Part shown: positions 43,435-51,340 of the stretch, piece by piece
Layout of the letters: the number at the start of each line of letters is the position of its first letter
How positions within the stretch are numbered: the first letter of the stretch is position 1
Assembly (NCBI GenBank): GCA_031255415.1
Contig: JAIRSO010000034.1
Location: 1 to 56,008 of the forward strand
Reading direction: 5' to 3'
Origin: Oscillospiraceae bacterium
GTDB taxonomy: Bacteria > Bacillota > Clostridia > Christensenellales > Aristaeellaceae
DNA: 56,008 nt
Program-made: the position numbers and the translations under genes
The notes under the pieces: generated by a model
What the model saw: the letters and a program-made list of their open reading frames with translations, nothing else
Databases searched by the model: none
Told to the model about the DNA's origin: nothing

Positions 43435-44550
43435 ATGCAGGTAAAACGCCGCAGGTCCCTAGTCCGACGCGAGAACGCTAGTTACTGGATGAGCTACTCC
43501 GACGTAATGGCGGCGTTGCTGCTGATGCTGTCGTTGCTGTTATTCTTCTATGTTAACCAGTACATGCAGGCTCAACAGGCGCGCGAGAACGAGGTCGCGG
43601 CAAAGGAATCCCAGCTTCGAGAACAGGAATCCTTGCTGGAGCAGACCGAGTCCCTGCTGGCGCAGAAGGCGGAGGAGCTAGCGCTGGCTAACTCCGCGCT
43701 CACCAACCAGCAGATCGAGCTAGACGATAAGAACCTGAAGCTGGAGGAATCGCTTGCGAAACTGGCGAGCCAGCAGTTGGATATAGAGGAACAGAAAGCC
43801 TTGGTCGCGCTGGCGATACAGGAGGCCGATAAGACGCGCGCGCAGCTAGCCGATAAGCAGAACGAGCTGGATCAAACCGCGTCGAGGCTCAGCGAGCAGG
43901 ATCTCGCTCTCGCGCTTCAGCAACTGGATGTGGATCGGTTGCGCCAGTTGCTGGAAACGCAGACCCAGCAGATAGGCCAGCAGCAGATGCTCATCGATCA
44001 GATGATCGGCGTGCGCGCGGCTATCATCGCGCAGCTAGGCGACGCGCTGTCAAGAGCCGGCGCGAACGTCGCGGTCGATCAGAACACAGGCGCGATTACG
44101 CTTAGCAACTCCATCATATTCGGCTACAACTCGTCGGAGATCAGCGCGGAGGGCAAGGCCTTGCTCAACAAGGTTATACCCGCGTATGTGCGCACGCTGC
44201 TGGACGGCGAGAACAGCCAGTACGTATCCGAATTGATCATCGAGGGGCACACGGATCGCAAGGGATCGTACGAGTTCAACCTGAACCTGTCCCAACAGCG
44301 CGCGTACAGCGTCGTGATATACTGCCTAAGCAGCCAGATGACCGGGCTTACGTCCGGCGAGAAACAAGCCCTGCGCGATAAACTAACCGCGAATGGACGC
44401 TCGTTCAGCGAACCGATATATAACGCCAACGGCACGGAGAACGAGGAAGCGTCGCGGCGCGTGGAGTTCAAGTTCCGGCTCAAGGACGACGAGATGATCA
44501 GCGGCATGAGCGCGATCCTCGACGGCATGAGCGAGAGCGCCGGGCAGTAA
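43435..44550 (+). CDS. MotB/OmpA family protein with long coiled-coil stalk (ZorB-like)
   Basis: A 371-residue protein. The basic N-terminus leads into one membrane helix (24-42) preceded by the proton-carrying Asp of SYSDVMAALLLM (D23), as in MotB and ZorB. Residues 44 to about 200 are an uninterrupted Gln/Glu/Leu-rich coiled coil. The C-terminus is an OmpA-type peptidoglycan-binding domain (about 205-355: IIFGYNSSEISAEGKALL, IIEGHTDRKGSYEFNLNLSQQRAYSV, EEASRRVEFKF). It is the peptidoglycan-anchored partner of the channel protein. GGAGG precedes the ATG. Its stop codon lies inside a C-rich tandem repeat. Confidence 0.85.
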   Translation: MQVKRRRSLVRRENASYWMSYSDVMAALLLMLSLLLFFYVNQYMQAQQARENEVAAKESQLREQESLLEQTESLLAQKAEELALANSALTNQQIELDDKNLKLEESLAKLASQQLDIEEQKALVALAIQEADKTRAQLADKQNELDQTASRLSEQDLALALQQLDVDRLRQLLETQTQQIGQQQMLIDQMIGVRAAIIAQLGDALSRAGANVAVDQNTGAITLSNSIIFGYNSSEISAEGKALLNKVIPAYVRTLLDGENSQYVSELIIEGHTDRKGSYEFNLNLSQQRAYSVVIYCLSSQMTGLTSGEKQALRDKLTANGRSFSEPIYNANGTENEEASRRVEFKFRLKDDEMISGMSAILDGMSESAGQ

Positions 44551-44634
44551 CCCCCTTCGTCAGTAACCCCCCCTTCGTCAGTAACCCCCCCCTCGTCAGT
44601 AACCCCCCCTTCGTCAGTACCCCCCTTTCGTCAG
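44545..44634. repeat. C-rich tandem repeat between convergent genes
   Basis: Five copies plus a partial of a 16-18-bp unit of the form CAGTAA-C(n)-TTCGT occur at 44545, 44561, 44579, 44597 and 44615. The C-tracts are 5, 7, 8, 7 and 6 long. The first copy contains the stop codon of the MotB-like gene and the last touches the stop codon of ggt. Homopolymer tracts like these vary easily by slippage. Confidence 0.9.
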
Positions 44635-46247
44635 ATACAGGCGATGTTCCCGTCGCAGCGCGGTTCAGTCCCGCCTACAAGGGTTCCGTCGGGCGCGCGC
44701 AGTATGATCTGTCCGCGTCCGAAGTCGCCGCCGTAGAGCGATACCTCCACGCGGTGCCCGCGCTCCGCTAGCTGCCTGGCTATATCGTTGGAGAACGATT
44801 GTTCAATCAGCATCCGTCCATCCCTTGTCCATTGCCAGCGCGGAGCGTCCAGCGACTGCTGCGGGTTCATTCCATAGTCGATCAGGTTCGAGGCAACCTG
44901 CACGTGCCCCTGCGGCTGCATGTATCCGCCCATCACGCCAAACGGCCCGACCGGTTCACCGTCCTTCATAATGAATCCCGGTATGATAGTATGATACGTC
45001 TTCTTGCGCGGTCCGACGCGGTTCGGACGCGACGGGTCGAGCGAGAAGTCGTGCCCGCGATTCTGCATACTGATCCCCGTGCCCCTCACTACGACGCCCG
45101 ATCCAAACCCCTGATAATTGCTCTGTATGAACGAAACCATATTCCCATCGCCGTCCGCCGTGCAGAAGTATACCGTCCCGCTCACGGGAAGCTGTATAGG
45201 CTGGCGGTTCATCGCGGCATAGCCGATCTCTCCGGCGCGAGACGATCCATACGACGGATCAAGGTATTGCCGGTAATCGACCCGCATGCACGAGGGATCG
45301 GTAATACTCGCCAAACCGTCCGCGAAAGCCGTCTTCATCGATTCCCACTGCAGGTGGAACGAGTCCGCGCTCTCGCGCCGCGCGAATGTAAACTCCTTCA
45401 TTATATTCAGCGCCATCAGCGCGATAATGCCCTGCCCGTTCGGCGGTATCTCGCACACCTCGTATCCTCGATAGTTGAGCCGCGCGGGTTCCACCCACCG
45501 CGCCTCGTACTCCGAAAAGTCCGCGCGCTCATACAGCCCGCCGAATTCAGCGCTGTCCTTGAGTATCGCGTCGGTAAGCTCGCCGTCGTAGAACGCGCGC
45601 GCGTTCGACTCGCCTATCATCTCCAGAGTGCGCGCGTGGTCGGGCAGGCGGATCATCTGGCCTGGCGCGGGGCCTTTCCCATCCGGAGCGAAGACGCGGA
45701 ACCATTCGCGGAACTCCGGCCCGTTGAGTATCCGCGCGTATCGTTTCGCCGCGCCAGACCACGCGCGGGCGAGTCCAGCCGTCGCCGGGTATCCGCCTCT
45801 CGCGTACTCGATAGCCGGCGCGAGCGAGTCGATCAACGGCAGCCTACCGAATCGTTCGCTGATAGCCGCCCAGGCTTTCGGCGCACCGGGGGTCATGGTG
45901 GGCAGCCAGCCGTTCGAGGGCATAGACGAACCGCCAGCCGCAGCCGCAGCTTTCTCTATCGTAAGCGCGCGGGGGGACCACCCGCTGGCGTTTAGTCCAT
46001 ACAGACGGCGATCCTTCCCGCTCCATATCAGCGCGAACGCGTCCGAGCCGATACCGTTGGCGGTCGGTTCGACGACGGTCATAGCGGCGGCTGCCGCGAC
46101 CGCCGCGTCCATAGCGTTGCCGCCTTGGCGAATAGCGTCTATGCCCGCCGCCGAAGCCTGCGGCGACGATGAGCATACCATACCCTTATGCGCGTATATC
46201 GGAGCGCGGCGCGAGGGGTACGGGTTATACAACGGATCGTAGTTCAT
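44631..46247 (-). CDS. ggt: gamma-glutamyltransferase family protein
   Basis: A 538-residue N-terminal nucleophile hydrolase. The family core includes SSPQASAAGIDAIRQGGNAMDAAVAAAAAM. The autocleavage and nucleophile Thr lies in VSGTVYFCTADGDGNMVSF (T358), and the small subunit carries FGVMGGYMQPQGHVQV. It transfers or hydrolyses gamma-glutamyl groups from glutathione-like compounds or poly-glutamate. No signal peptide is visible, unlike the secreted E. coli enzyme, which fits the cytoplasmic or unconventional GGT-like subgroup. The ATG follows AAGGAGAGCCGTC. Confidence 0.9.
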   Translation of the reverse strand: MNYDPLYNPYPSRRAPIYAHKGMVCSSSPQASAAGIDAIRQGGNAMDAAVAAAAAMTVVEPTANGIGSDAFALIWSGKDRRLYGLNASGWSPRALTIEKAAAAAGGSSMPSNGWLPTMTPGAPKAWAAISERFGRLPLIDSLAPAIEYARGGYPATAGLARAWSGAAKRYARILNGPEFREWFRVFAPDGKGPAPGQMIRLPDHARTLEMIGESNARAFYDGELTDAILKDSAEFGGLYERADFSEYEARWVEPARLNYRGYEVCEIPPNGQGIIALMALNIMKEFTFARRESADSFHLQWESMKTAFADGLASITDPSCMRVDYRQYLDPSYGSSRAGEIGYAAMNRQPIQLPVSGTVYFCTADGDGNMVSFIQSNYQGFGSGVVVRGTGISMQNRGHDFSLDPSRPNRVGPRKKTYHTIIPGFIMKDGEPVGPFGVMGGYMQPQGHVQVASNLIDYGMNPQQSLDAPRWQWTRDGRMLIEQSFSNDIARQLAERGHRVEVSLYGGDFGRGQIILRAPDGTLVGGTEPRCDGNIACI

Positions 46248-46343
46248 GACGGCTCTCCTTTACCGATGGGTTCATATGGGCATTCGACAGCCGTCGGCGG
46301 TATCCTGCCGGGCGGGGGATTATTTAGCGGCGAACGTTCCCCC

Positions 46344-46694
46344 TCACCCAAACATCTCTTTCTCCAGGCACGCGGTCCACCAAAACCTGCACGATTGCGC
46401 GCAAGCCATATCCGCCAGCGCGTTGACCATATCCCCGGCGGACTCCGTCAGAGCCAGCAGATCGTCGAACGATGGAGTCCTTCCTTGAGAGTCCGGGTAA
46501 TACATCGGCCCGGTCGATCCGGACGGCCCTGGCGAAGCAAGCTCCAGTTTATCCCGCTCCGCCTCGAGCAAGCCGTTCAGCGCGTCCTCCCGCGCCAGCA
46601 ATTGGTTAGATAATTGTATGAAAGACGGAATCAGCGTCAATTCGTCGACTCCGGATACTACGCCCGCTGGCAGGGCTGTTCGGGGCATAGACAC
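46344..46694 (-). CDS. small protein related to the upstream Cys-rich protein
   Basis: A 116-residue protein that begins MSMPR like its upstream neighbour and shares the helical motif A-LN-GLLEAERDKLEL with that protein's A-TNLLEGERGKLAL. The C-terminus has two Cys and a Trp pair (SCRFWWTAC). The start is GTG 46694, seven bases after AGGAGG, and overlaps the neighbour by 37 bp. The helical motif resembles the short N-terminal helix seen in many spore-surface or structural proteins of Bacillota. That link is tentative and function is unknown. Confidence 0.6.
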   Translation of the reverse strand: MSMPRTALPAGVVSGVDELTLIPSFIQLSNQLLAREDALNGLLEAERDKLELASPGPSGSTGPMYYPDSQGRTPSFDDLLALTESAGDMVNALADMACAQSCRFWWTACLEKEMFG

Positions 46695-47155
46695 GGCTCA
46701 TCCTCCTTGATATCATCACATGGGCTGCATCCGTCGTCCTTAGGCTCGCCGCACGGGCAATCCGGCTCCGGATCGATCTGGCAGTCGCACGGGCACTCGC
46801 AGTCCGGCTCCGGGCATACCGGCTGCCCGCAGTACAGAGGCTTGCCCGTATACGCGACATAGGTTAACGTATATTTCATCATAAGCATGCGGTGGAAGCG
46901 GTTCAGCCCCGCGATCAGCCGCGCCGCGCCCGCGTTTATCGCAGCCGCGCCGAGTATGTCGAGGCTGGGCTGATCCCCGTTTATCGTGTTTTGGACGAGC
47001 GGACTGTCCGCGCGCCCTAATAGAGCCAGTTTGCCGCGCTCGCCTTCGAGCAGATTGGTCATAGCCGCGTCCTCCATCGACACGGACAGCGCGATGTTCG
47101 CCAAGGCTTGCCTCAAACTGTTGTGACCCTTTATATATAACCGAGGCATTGACAT
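46658..47155 (-). CDS. protein with Cys/Pro/Asp-rich C-terminal tail, function unknown
   Basis: A 165-residue protein with two parts. The helical N-terminal part (1-108) includes NIALSVSMEDAAMTNLLEGERGKLALL and a second helical stretch with LIAGLNRFHRMLMMKYTLTYVAYTG. The C-terminal part of about 55 residues is built from CxxC- and CPE/CDC-like units with about 15 Cys among Pro, Asp and Glu, suggesting metal binding or disulphide cross-linking. No signal peptide is seen. It is coupled to the related 116-residue protein. The arrangement recalls spore-coat or exosporium proteins, which is inference only. Confidence 0.65.
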   Translation of the reverse strand: MSMPRLYIKGHNSLRQALANIALSVSMEDAAMTNLLEGERGKLALLGRADSPLVQNTINGDQPSLDILGAAAINAGAARLIAGLNRFHRMLMMKYTLTYVAYTGKPLYCGQPVCPEPDCECPCDCQIDPEPDCPCGEPKDDGCSPCDDIKEDEPCLCPEQPCQRA

Positions 47156-47415
47156 ATGTACGTTTCCCCCCTATTGTAATATGGTATGCGGACGCGCCGC
47201 GGACGTGCGCCGGACGGCTCCGCGCCTAATTTTGCCAGGCGGGGAAGAACTCGCCGTCTAGTTTCGTCCATATCATGGCGGGGAATACTGGTTGTATAAA
47301 TAGTTGTCGGCCTCGCGCGCGCACGAACGCCGCCACAACAATTTTTACTGAATAATGCAGGTTTTTCCGGTCAAGGATCGTTAATATACCAGAAGACGGG
47401 CGGTGTGGCGGCGCA

Positions 47416-47916
47416 ATGGCGAATGCTTCCGATCCCAGCGAGCTGTTTGAACGGTTGTACAGCCAGTACGCCGACGACGTGCTGCGCGTATCCTACTTCT
47501 ATCTGGGCGACCGCCAAAAGGCGGAGGACGTTTGCCAGGATGTTTTCGTGCGGCTGCTCACCCGCACCCCGGACATCCAGCCCGGACACGAGAAGGCATG
47601 GCTGCTCAAAGTCGCGCTCAACCGCTGCCGCGACCTGTGGCGCGCCGCTTGGGTGAAACGCGTCGTGTTAGGCTCGCCGTTCGACTGCATACCAGCGCCG
47701 GACGACATCGAGTTCCGCACGGAGAAAACGGATCTGATGGAGGCCGTGGGCAGGCTGCCCGCCGCGTTCAAAGAAGTGATCCTGCTGCATTATTACCAGG
47801 GTTTTGGCATATCGGAGATCGCGATGATGCTCGACCTGCCAGAGGGCACTATATCCAGCCGGCTCTCGCGCGCGCGAAAAAAGCTGGAGGCTATGCTGAG
47901 GGGTAACGGGGCTTAG
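47416..47916 (+). CDS. ECF-type RNA polymerase sigma factor
   Basis: A 166-residue sigma-70 family protein with only regions 2 and 4. Region 2 has the core-binding and -10 recognition segment YLGDRQKAEDVCQDVFVRLL. Region 4 has the helix-turn-helix GFGISEIAMMLDLPEGTISSRLSRARKKLE. Start ATG 47416 has no strong ribosome binding site. It is followed after 54 bases by a membrane-anchored protein likely to be its partner. The 260 bases upstream (47156-47415) hold no gene. Confidence 0.88.
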   Translation: MANASDPSELFERLYSQYADDVLRVSYFYLGDRQKAEDVCQDVFVRLLTRTPDIQPGHEKAWLLKVALNRCRDLWRAAWVKRVVLGSPFDCIPAPDDIEFRTEKTDLMEAVGRLPAAFKEVILLHYYQGFGISEIAMMLDLPEGTISSRLSRARKKLEAMLRGNGA

Positions 47917-47970
47917 TCCCGTCAATTCATAGCGGCGGGGAACAACCCTCGCCGGAGGAGGTGACGCCCA

Positions 47971-49062
47971 ATGATTATCCAGTCCGGCCACGCCCGGATT
48001 ACGGCGGATGATCTGCGGTCCGTAGCCGACGAGATGTTAAGCGGCCTTAACGCGGGAACGCGCATCCGCGCGCGGGCGCTGTTCAACGCTTCGCTGATGG
48101 AAAGGGTGCCGGAATCCGCCGAGCAGATGCTGGGCGCGGTAAGAGCCGACGGCGCGCTGCGCCATCGCATCCTGACCCACGCTAATCGATTCGGACGCAG
48201 AACGCCCAGGCCCGCCAGAGCGAGGGTATCGCCGTCTTGGAGCGCGGCCTCGCGGCGCTTGGCTCCCGCGCTGGGCGCGGCGCTCGCGCTGACACTGGTC
48301 ATAGGGATTGGACTGCGCTTCTACGGCGCGGATATGTTCGATCCGTCCATAGCCCCCGCGCAGCTGAGCGAGAACGTGCCGATGACGCAATCGTTCCGGT
48401 CGGGCGATTTGATGACGGGCGCGCTGAAACTGTCCAGCGGGGTGCCCGATTACCGATCGCTGTTCGTGAGCGCGGAGGGCGGCGAGCCCGCGCTGGTCAG
48501 CGTGAACGGCAGGTATTACCAGATGCTCTCGGCGCCGCTGGCTCTGCCGCAGGATATGCTCGAGGCGAAGATCGGCGATATGCAGCCGTTAACGTCCGAT
48601 ATATCGCTGGCGGACAGGATCGGCGTGCTGTCCAACGTGGTGCGCGAGGGCGAACCGATATACTCCGTGCGCGATTATTCCACGCGAACCATGATCGCGG
48701 CGCGGTCGGGTGGGCAGATGCGGCTGTTCCAGCGCGTAGGGTACGCCGCTAAGTCGCTGGTGGGCAGCGACGAGAGGTTTAAAGACACGCTGTCCGTAGA
48801 GGGCAAGGCGCGCGCGCTGGAGTTATCGGGCGTGGGCATCGTCACCGACGGCGAGAAGGCCAACGCGCTGATATCCATACTGCTGTCCGACGCGCGGGAA
48901 TGGTCCGGCGAGGCCGTCCCCTCCGGCGAACAGGCGCTGACGGTTTATTTGACCAACGGGCTGGCGCTGCAGCTGAACGTATCCGGCGACGTGGTCGAGG
49001 CGTGCGGCGCGTGGTCGTGCCCGAGGTTCTTCGAGGAGTTCAGGGCGGCGGTAGGCGGCTGA
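47971..49062 (+). CDS. membrane-anchored protein, probable anti-sigma partner of the ECF sigma factor
   Basis: A 363-residue protein with an N-terminal cytoplasmic domain of about 95 residues, one membrane helix (97-117: LAPALGAALALTLVIGIGLRF) and a 245-residue extracytoplasmic domain without recognised motif. This is the layout of class I anti-sigma factors, and the position directly after an ECF sigma gene supports it. No zinc-binding HxxxCxxC motif is seen, so it is not a ZAS-type protein. GGAGG precedes the ATG. Its stop overlaps the next start as TGATG. Confidence 0.7.
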   Translation: MIIQSGHARITADDLRSVADEMLSGLNAGTRIRARALFNASLMERVPESAEQMLGAVRADGALRHRILTHANRFGRRTPRPARARVSPSWSAASRRLAPALGAALALTLVIGIGLRFYGADMFDPSIAPAQLSENVPMTQSFRSGDLMTGALKLSSGVPDYRSLFVSAEGGEPALVSVNGRYYQMLSAPLALPQDMLEAKIGDMQPLTSDISLADRIGVLSNVVREGEPIYSVRDYSTRTMIAARSGGQMRLFQRVGYAAKSLVGSDERFKDTLSVEGKARALELSGVGIVTDGEKANALISILLSDAREWSGEAVPSGEQALTVYLTNGLALQLNVSGDVVEACGAWSCPRFFEEFRAAVGG

Positions 49063-49901
49063 TGAGCGAGCTGGTCGAGGCGAGGGATCTGGAATATACT
49101 TACGCCGGAACGGGCGAGTCCGCGCTGCGCGGCGTAACGCTGACCGTGCGCGAGGGAACATTTGTGGCGATACTGGGGCGCAACGGATCGGGCAAGTCCA
49201 CGTTCGCGAAACAGTTGAACGTGTTGATAACCCCGTCCGGCGGCTCCGCGCGCGTGATGGGCATGGATACCCGCGATCCCGCTAACACGATGGCTATACG
49301 CCAGGCGGTGGGGCTGGTCTTCCAAAACCCCGACAACCAGATCGTAGCGACGGTCGTCGAGGAGGACGTGGCGTTCGGGCCGGAGAATCTGGGCGTGCCG
49401 CAGCCGGAGCTGCGCGCGCGCGTTGACGGAGCGTTGGACGCGGTGAACATGCGCGAGTACGCCAGGAAAGCGCCGCATATGCTGTCTGGCGGGCAGAAAC
49501 AGCGCGTGGCTATAGCGGGCGCGCTGGCGATGCGTCCGAAACTATTGGCGCTGGACGAGGCGACGGCGATGCTCGATCCCGACGGTCGGCGCGAGGTGAT
49601 GGACACCGTCCGCGCGCTGATCCGCGATCACGGCATGACGGTCGTCTGGATCACGCACTCGATGGAAGAGGCTATCGCCGCCGACGAGGTCGTGGTGATA
49701 TCGGACGGCGAAGCCATTATGCGCGGAACACCGCGCGAGGTTTTTTCTCAAACCGAAAAGCTCAGCGGCCTCGGCCTCGCCGCGCCGCAGGCGGCGAAGG
49801 TTGCCGCGCTTTTAGCGGAAAGCGGCGCGTTGGAGGCTCGCGATGTTTTAACGGTCGAGGAACTAGCTGACGCCGTTTACGACGCGTACTGCCGCCGCTA
49901 G
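49062..49901 (+). CDS. EcfA/CbiO-type ABC transporter ATPase, orphan
   Basis: A 279-residue ATPase with Walker A LGRNGSGKST (39-48), Q-loop GLVFQNPDNQIVATVVEEDVAFGPENLG (the family hallmark), signature LSGGQKQRVAIAGALAM, Walker B LLALDEATAMLD and H-loop ITHSMEEA. EcfA proteins power vitamin and metal uptake with EcfT and an S component. Neither EcfT nor a second EcfA is present here, so it must work with subunits elsewhere or has another role. It is translationally coupled to the anti-sigma-like gene (TGATG). DEAT replaces the common DEPT in Walker B. Confidence 0.88.
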   Translation: MSELVEARDLEYTYAGTGESALRGVTLTVREGTFVAILGRNGSGKSTFAKQLNVLITPSGGSARVMGMDTRDPANTMAIRQAVGLVFQNPDNQIVATVVEEDVAFGPENLGVPQPELRARVDGALDAVNMREYARKAPHMLSGGQKQRVAIAGALAMRPKLLALDEATAMLDPDGRREVMDTVRALIRDHGMTVVWITHSMEEAIAADEVVVISDGEAIMRGTPREVFSQTEKLSGLGLAAPQAAKVAALLAESGALEARDVLTVEELADAVYDAYCRR

Positions 49902-51072
49902 CCTTGTTGATGGTATCGCCGGGCTGATCGGGTTGGACGAAGAATTCGACCGTCGGCGGCGATTCGTCTTGGATGGAGACCTCCGACGCGCCGGGCTGCT
50001 CGATCGGATCGGATTGCCTGGCTGGGTTATCGGTTGCGAATGGACTGCGGCGGCGGCCTGGGCTGTACGTCCGCCAGACCCGGACGTGCCTTTCAACCCT
50101 CTCGATATTGCGCTTGCTTAGGGACTGGCGCACCGGATAGCACGGACAGCGTTGGCGCGCGCTGTTCTGGACGGATAGTATGACGGGTTCTACCTCTATG
50201 CCGGACGGGCCGTTTTGGCCGGGGGAAGGCTGCTCGTCCCCGGCGTTGAGGGGAGACGCCGACGCTCCGGCGATATGGCGCGCCAGCGCGGCGATTATCC
50301 TCGAGTCACGGCGCTGGTCGAACTTACGCGCGAACAGGCATCTCGACGCGAGAAGCCGCCTTTCGTCCGCGATCGTGAACGTCTTGGGGTGCGCGCAGGC
50401 TCTGCAGCCCGAGTAGTTCCATTCTATCTCCCGCATATTAAGGGATGGGAAGTCCTCGTCTATCGCTCCCGACCAGCGGTAACTGGAACGCGAGTTCAGC
50501 AGCATCGTTTGGACGAATTTCTCGTCGGGCGTGTGCGTGCCCTCGAACAGGCGGCGGATCATGTTCTCCATGCCCAGCAGATGCCGCGCGAACGCGTGGG
50601 TTATGCTGAACCATTGGCTGCCCTTATAGATGGCTCCGCCCCGCAGCGGCGAGTTGTATAATCGTTTTTTTAGCCTCGCCAGCGTGACCCCGGGTTCGCT
50701 GTACTCCGTGCCGGCGACAAACTCTATCCCCGCGTGCTCGTCAAAGAATTGGTGGATCTCGTCCTGGGTTTTCAGCGGCATATCCATGCCGGATAGAAGG
50801 TGGTAGTAGTCGTGCCGCTCCTGCGCCGCTTGGCTTAGGAGCAGCAATTCCGCCTGCACTATCGAGTATTCGCCCCACTTGACGCGTATCTTCTGGGATA
50901 CCAATACCCGGCTGCGCCGGCAGCACGCGGCTAGTCCGTCCAGACTGCCGCATCGCGATTCGGTATCGACATGGACGTATATATCGTTATCCGGGTGATC
51001 AAGCAACAACAGCAGCAGACGCAGCTGGCTGAAGTTAGCGTGGGCCAATATCATATAGGCGTGTCGCGCCAT
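49762..51072 (-). CDS. core-2/I-branching-type glycosyltransferase with long low-complexity tail
   Basis: A 436-residue protein. Residues 1-275 match GT14-like core-2/I-branching enzymes of bacteria: HAYMILAHANFSQLRLLLLLLDHPDNDIYVHVD, HYYHLLSGMDMPLKTQDEIHQFFDEH and the KGSQWFSI and PDEKFVQTMLLNS segments. It would add a sugar to a surface glycan. The start is set at ATG 51072, nine bases after GAGAGG, since the longer upstream frame is low-complexity. From about 50250 downward an Arg/Pro-rich tail of 160 residues follows, and its last 140 bases are antisense to the ecfA end. A lost stop or frameshift near 50250 is possible. Confidence 0.7.
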   Translation of the reverse strand: MARHAYMILAHANFSQLRLLLLLLDHPDNDIYVHVDTESRCGSLDGLAACCRRSRVLVSQKIRVKWGEYSIVQAELLLLSQAAQERHDYYHLLSGMDMPLKTQDEIHQFFDEHAGIEFVAGTEYSEPGVTLARLKKRLYNSPLRGGAIYKGSQWFSITHAFARHLLGMENMIRRLFEGTHTPDEKFVQTMLLNSRSSYRWSGAIDEDFPSLNMREIEWNYSGCRACAHPKTFTIADERRLLASRCLFARKFDQRRDSRIIAALARHIAGASASPLNAGDEQPSPGQNGPSGIEVEPVILSVQNSARQRCPCYPVRQSLSKRNIERVERHVRVWRTYSPGRRRSPFATDNPARQSDPIEQPGASEVSIQDESPPTVEFFVQPDQPGDTINKASGGSTRRKRRQLVPRPLKHREPPTRRFPLKARQPSPPAARRGRGR

Positions 51073-51340
51073 TGCCCGCATCCTCTCAAACATCATGCGC
51101 ATAGTCAGCCCGCGGGTTAAGGCTCCGGCTGATCCTATGATAAGCGGCGGGCATGGCGTCCCGCCGAGCCGGAGTCGATCCGCGAAGGCGCGGTGATAGA
51201 TTGTTTGGCTGACCGTATACTCCGCGGCGTTCGGATTTTCCCGTACTCGCGATGGATTCCCGCGCCGCTGAGGCGGGGGATATGGACGGGGCGGAGTATA
51301 ATACGCCGTTTTATTATAATGGTATGATAAGGGGGTAAAT

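Noticed and set aside
41874-44550. A complete Zorya anti-phage system
   Set aside because: Only ZorA- and ZorB-like genes are present. No ZorC/ZorD helicase or ZorE nuclease lies on either side, so calling it a defence system is not justified.
44545-44634. CRISPR array
   Set aside because: Units are contiguous, with no unique spacers and no cas genes. It is a simple tandem repeat.
48900-49061. Upstream extension of the ecfA frame to 48900
   Set aside because: The extension is an Arg/Gly-rich shadow of the anti-sigma-like gene. The ATG at 49062 overlapping its stop is the natural start.
49863-50416. Short open frames in the glycosyltransferase tail region as separate genes
   Set aside because: Composition is low-complexity and no ribosome binding site or family match is visible.
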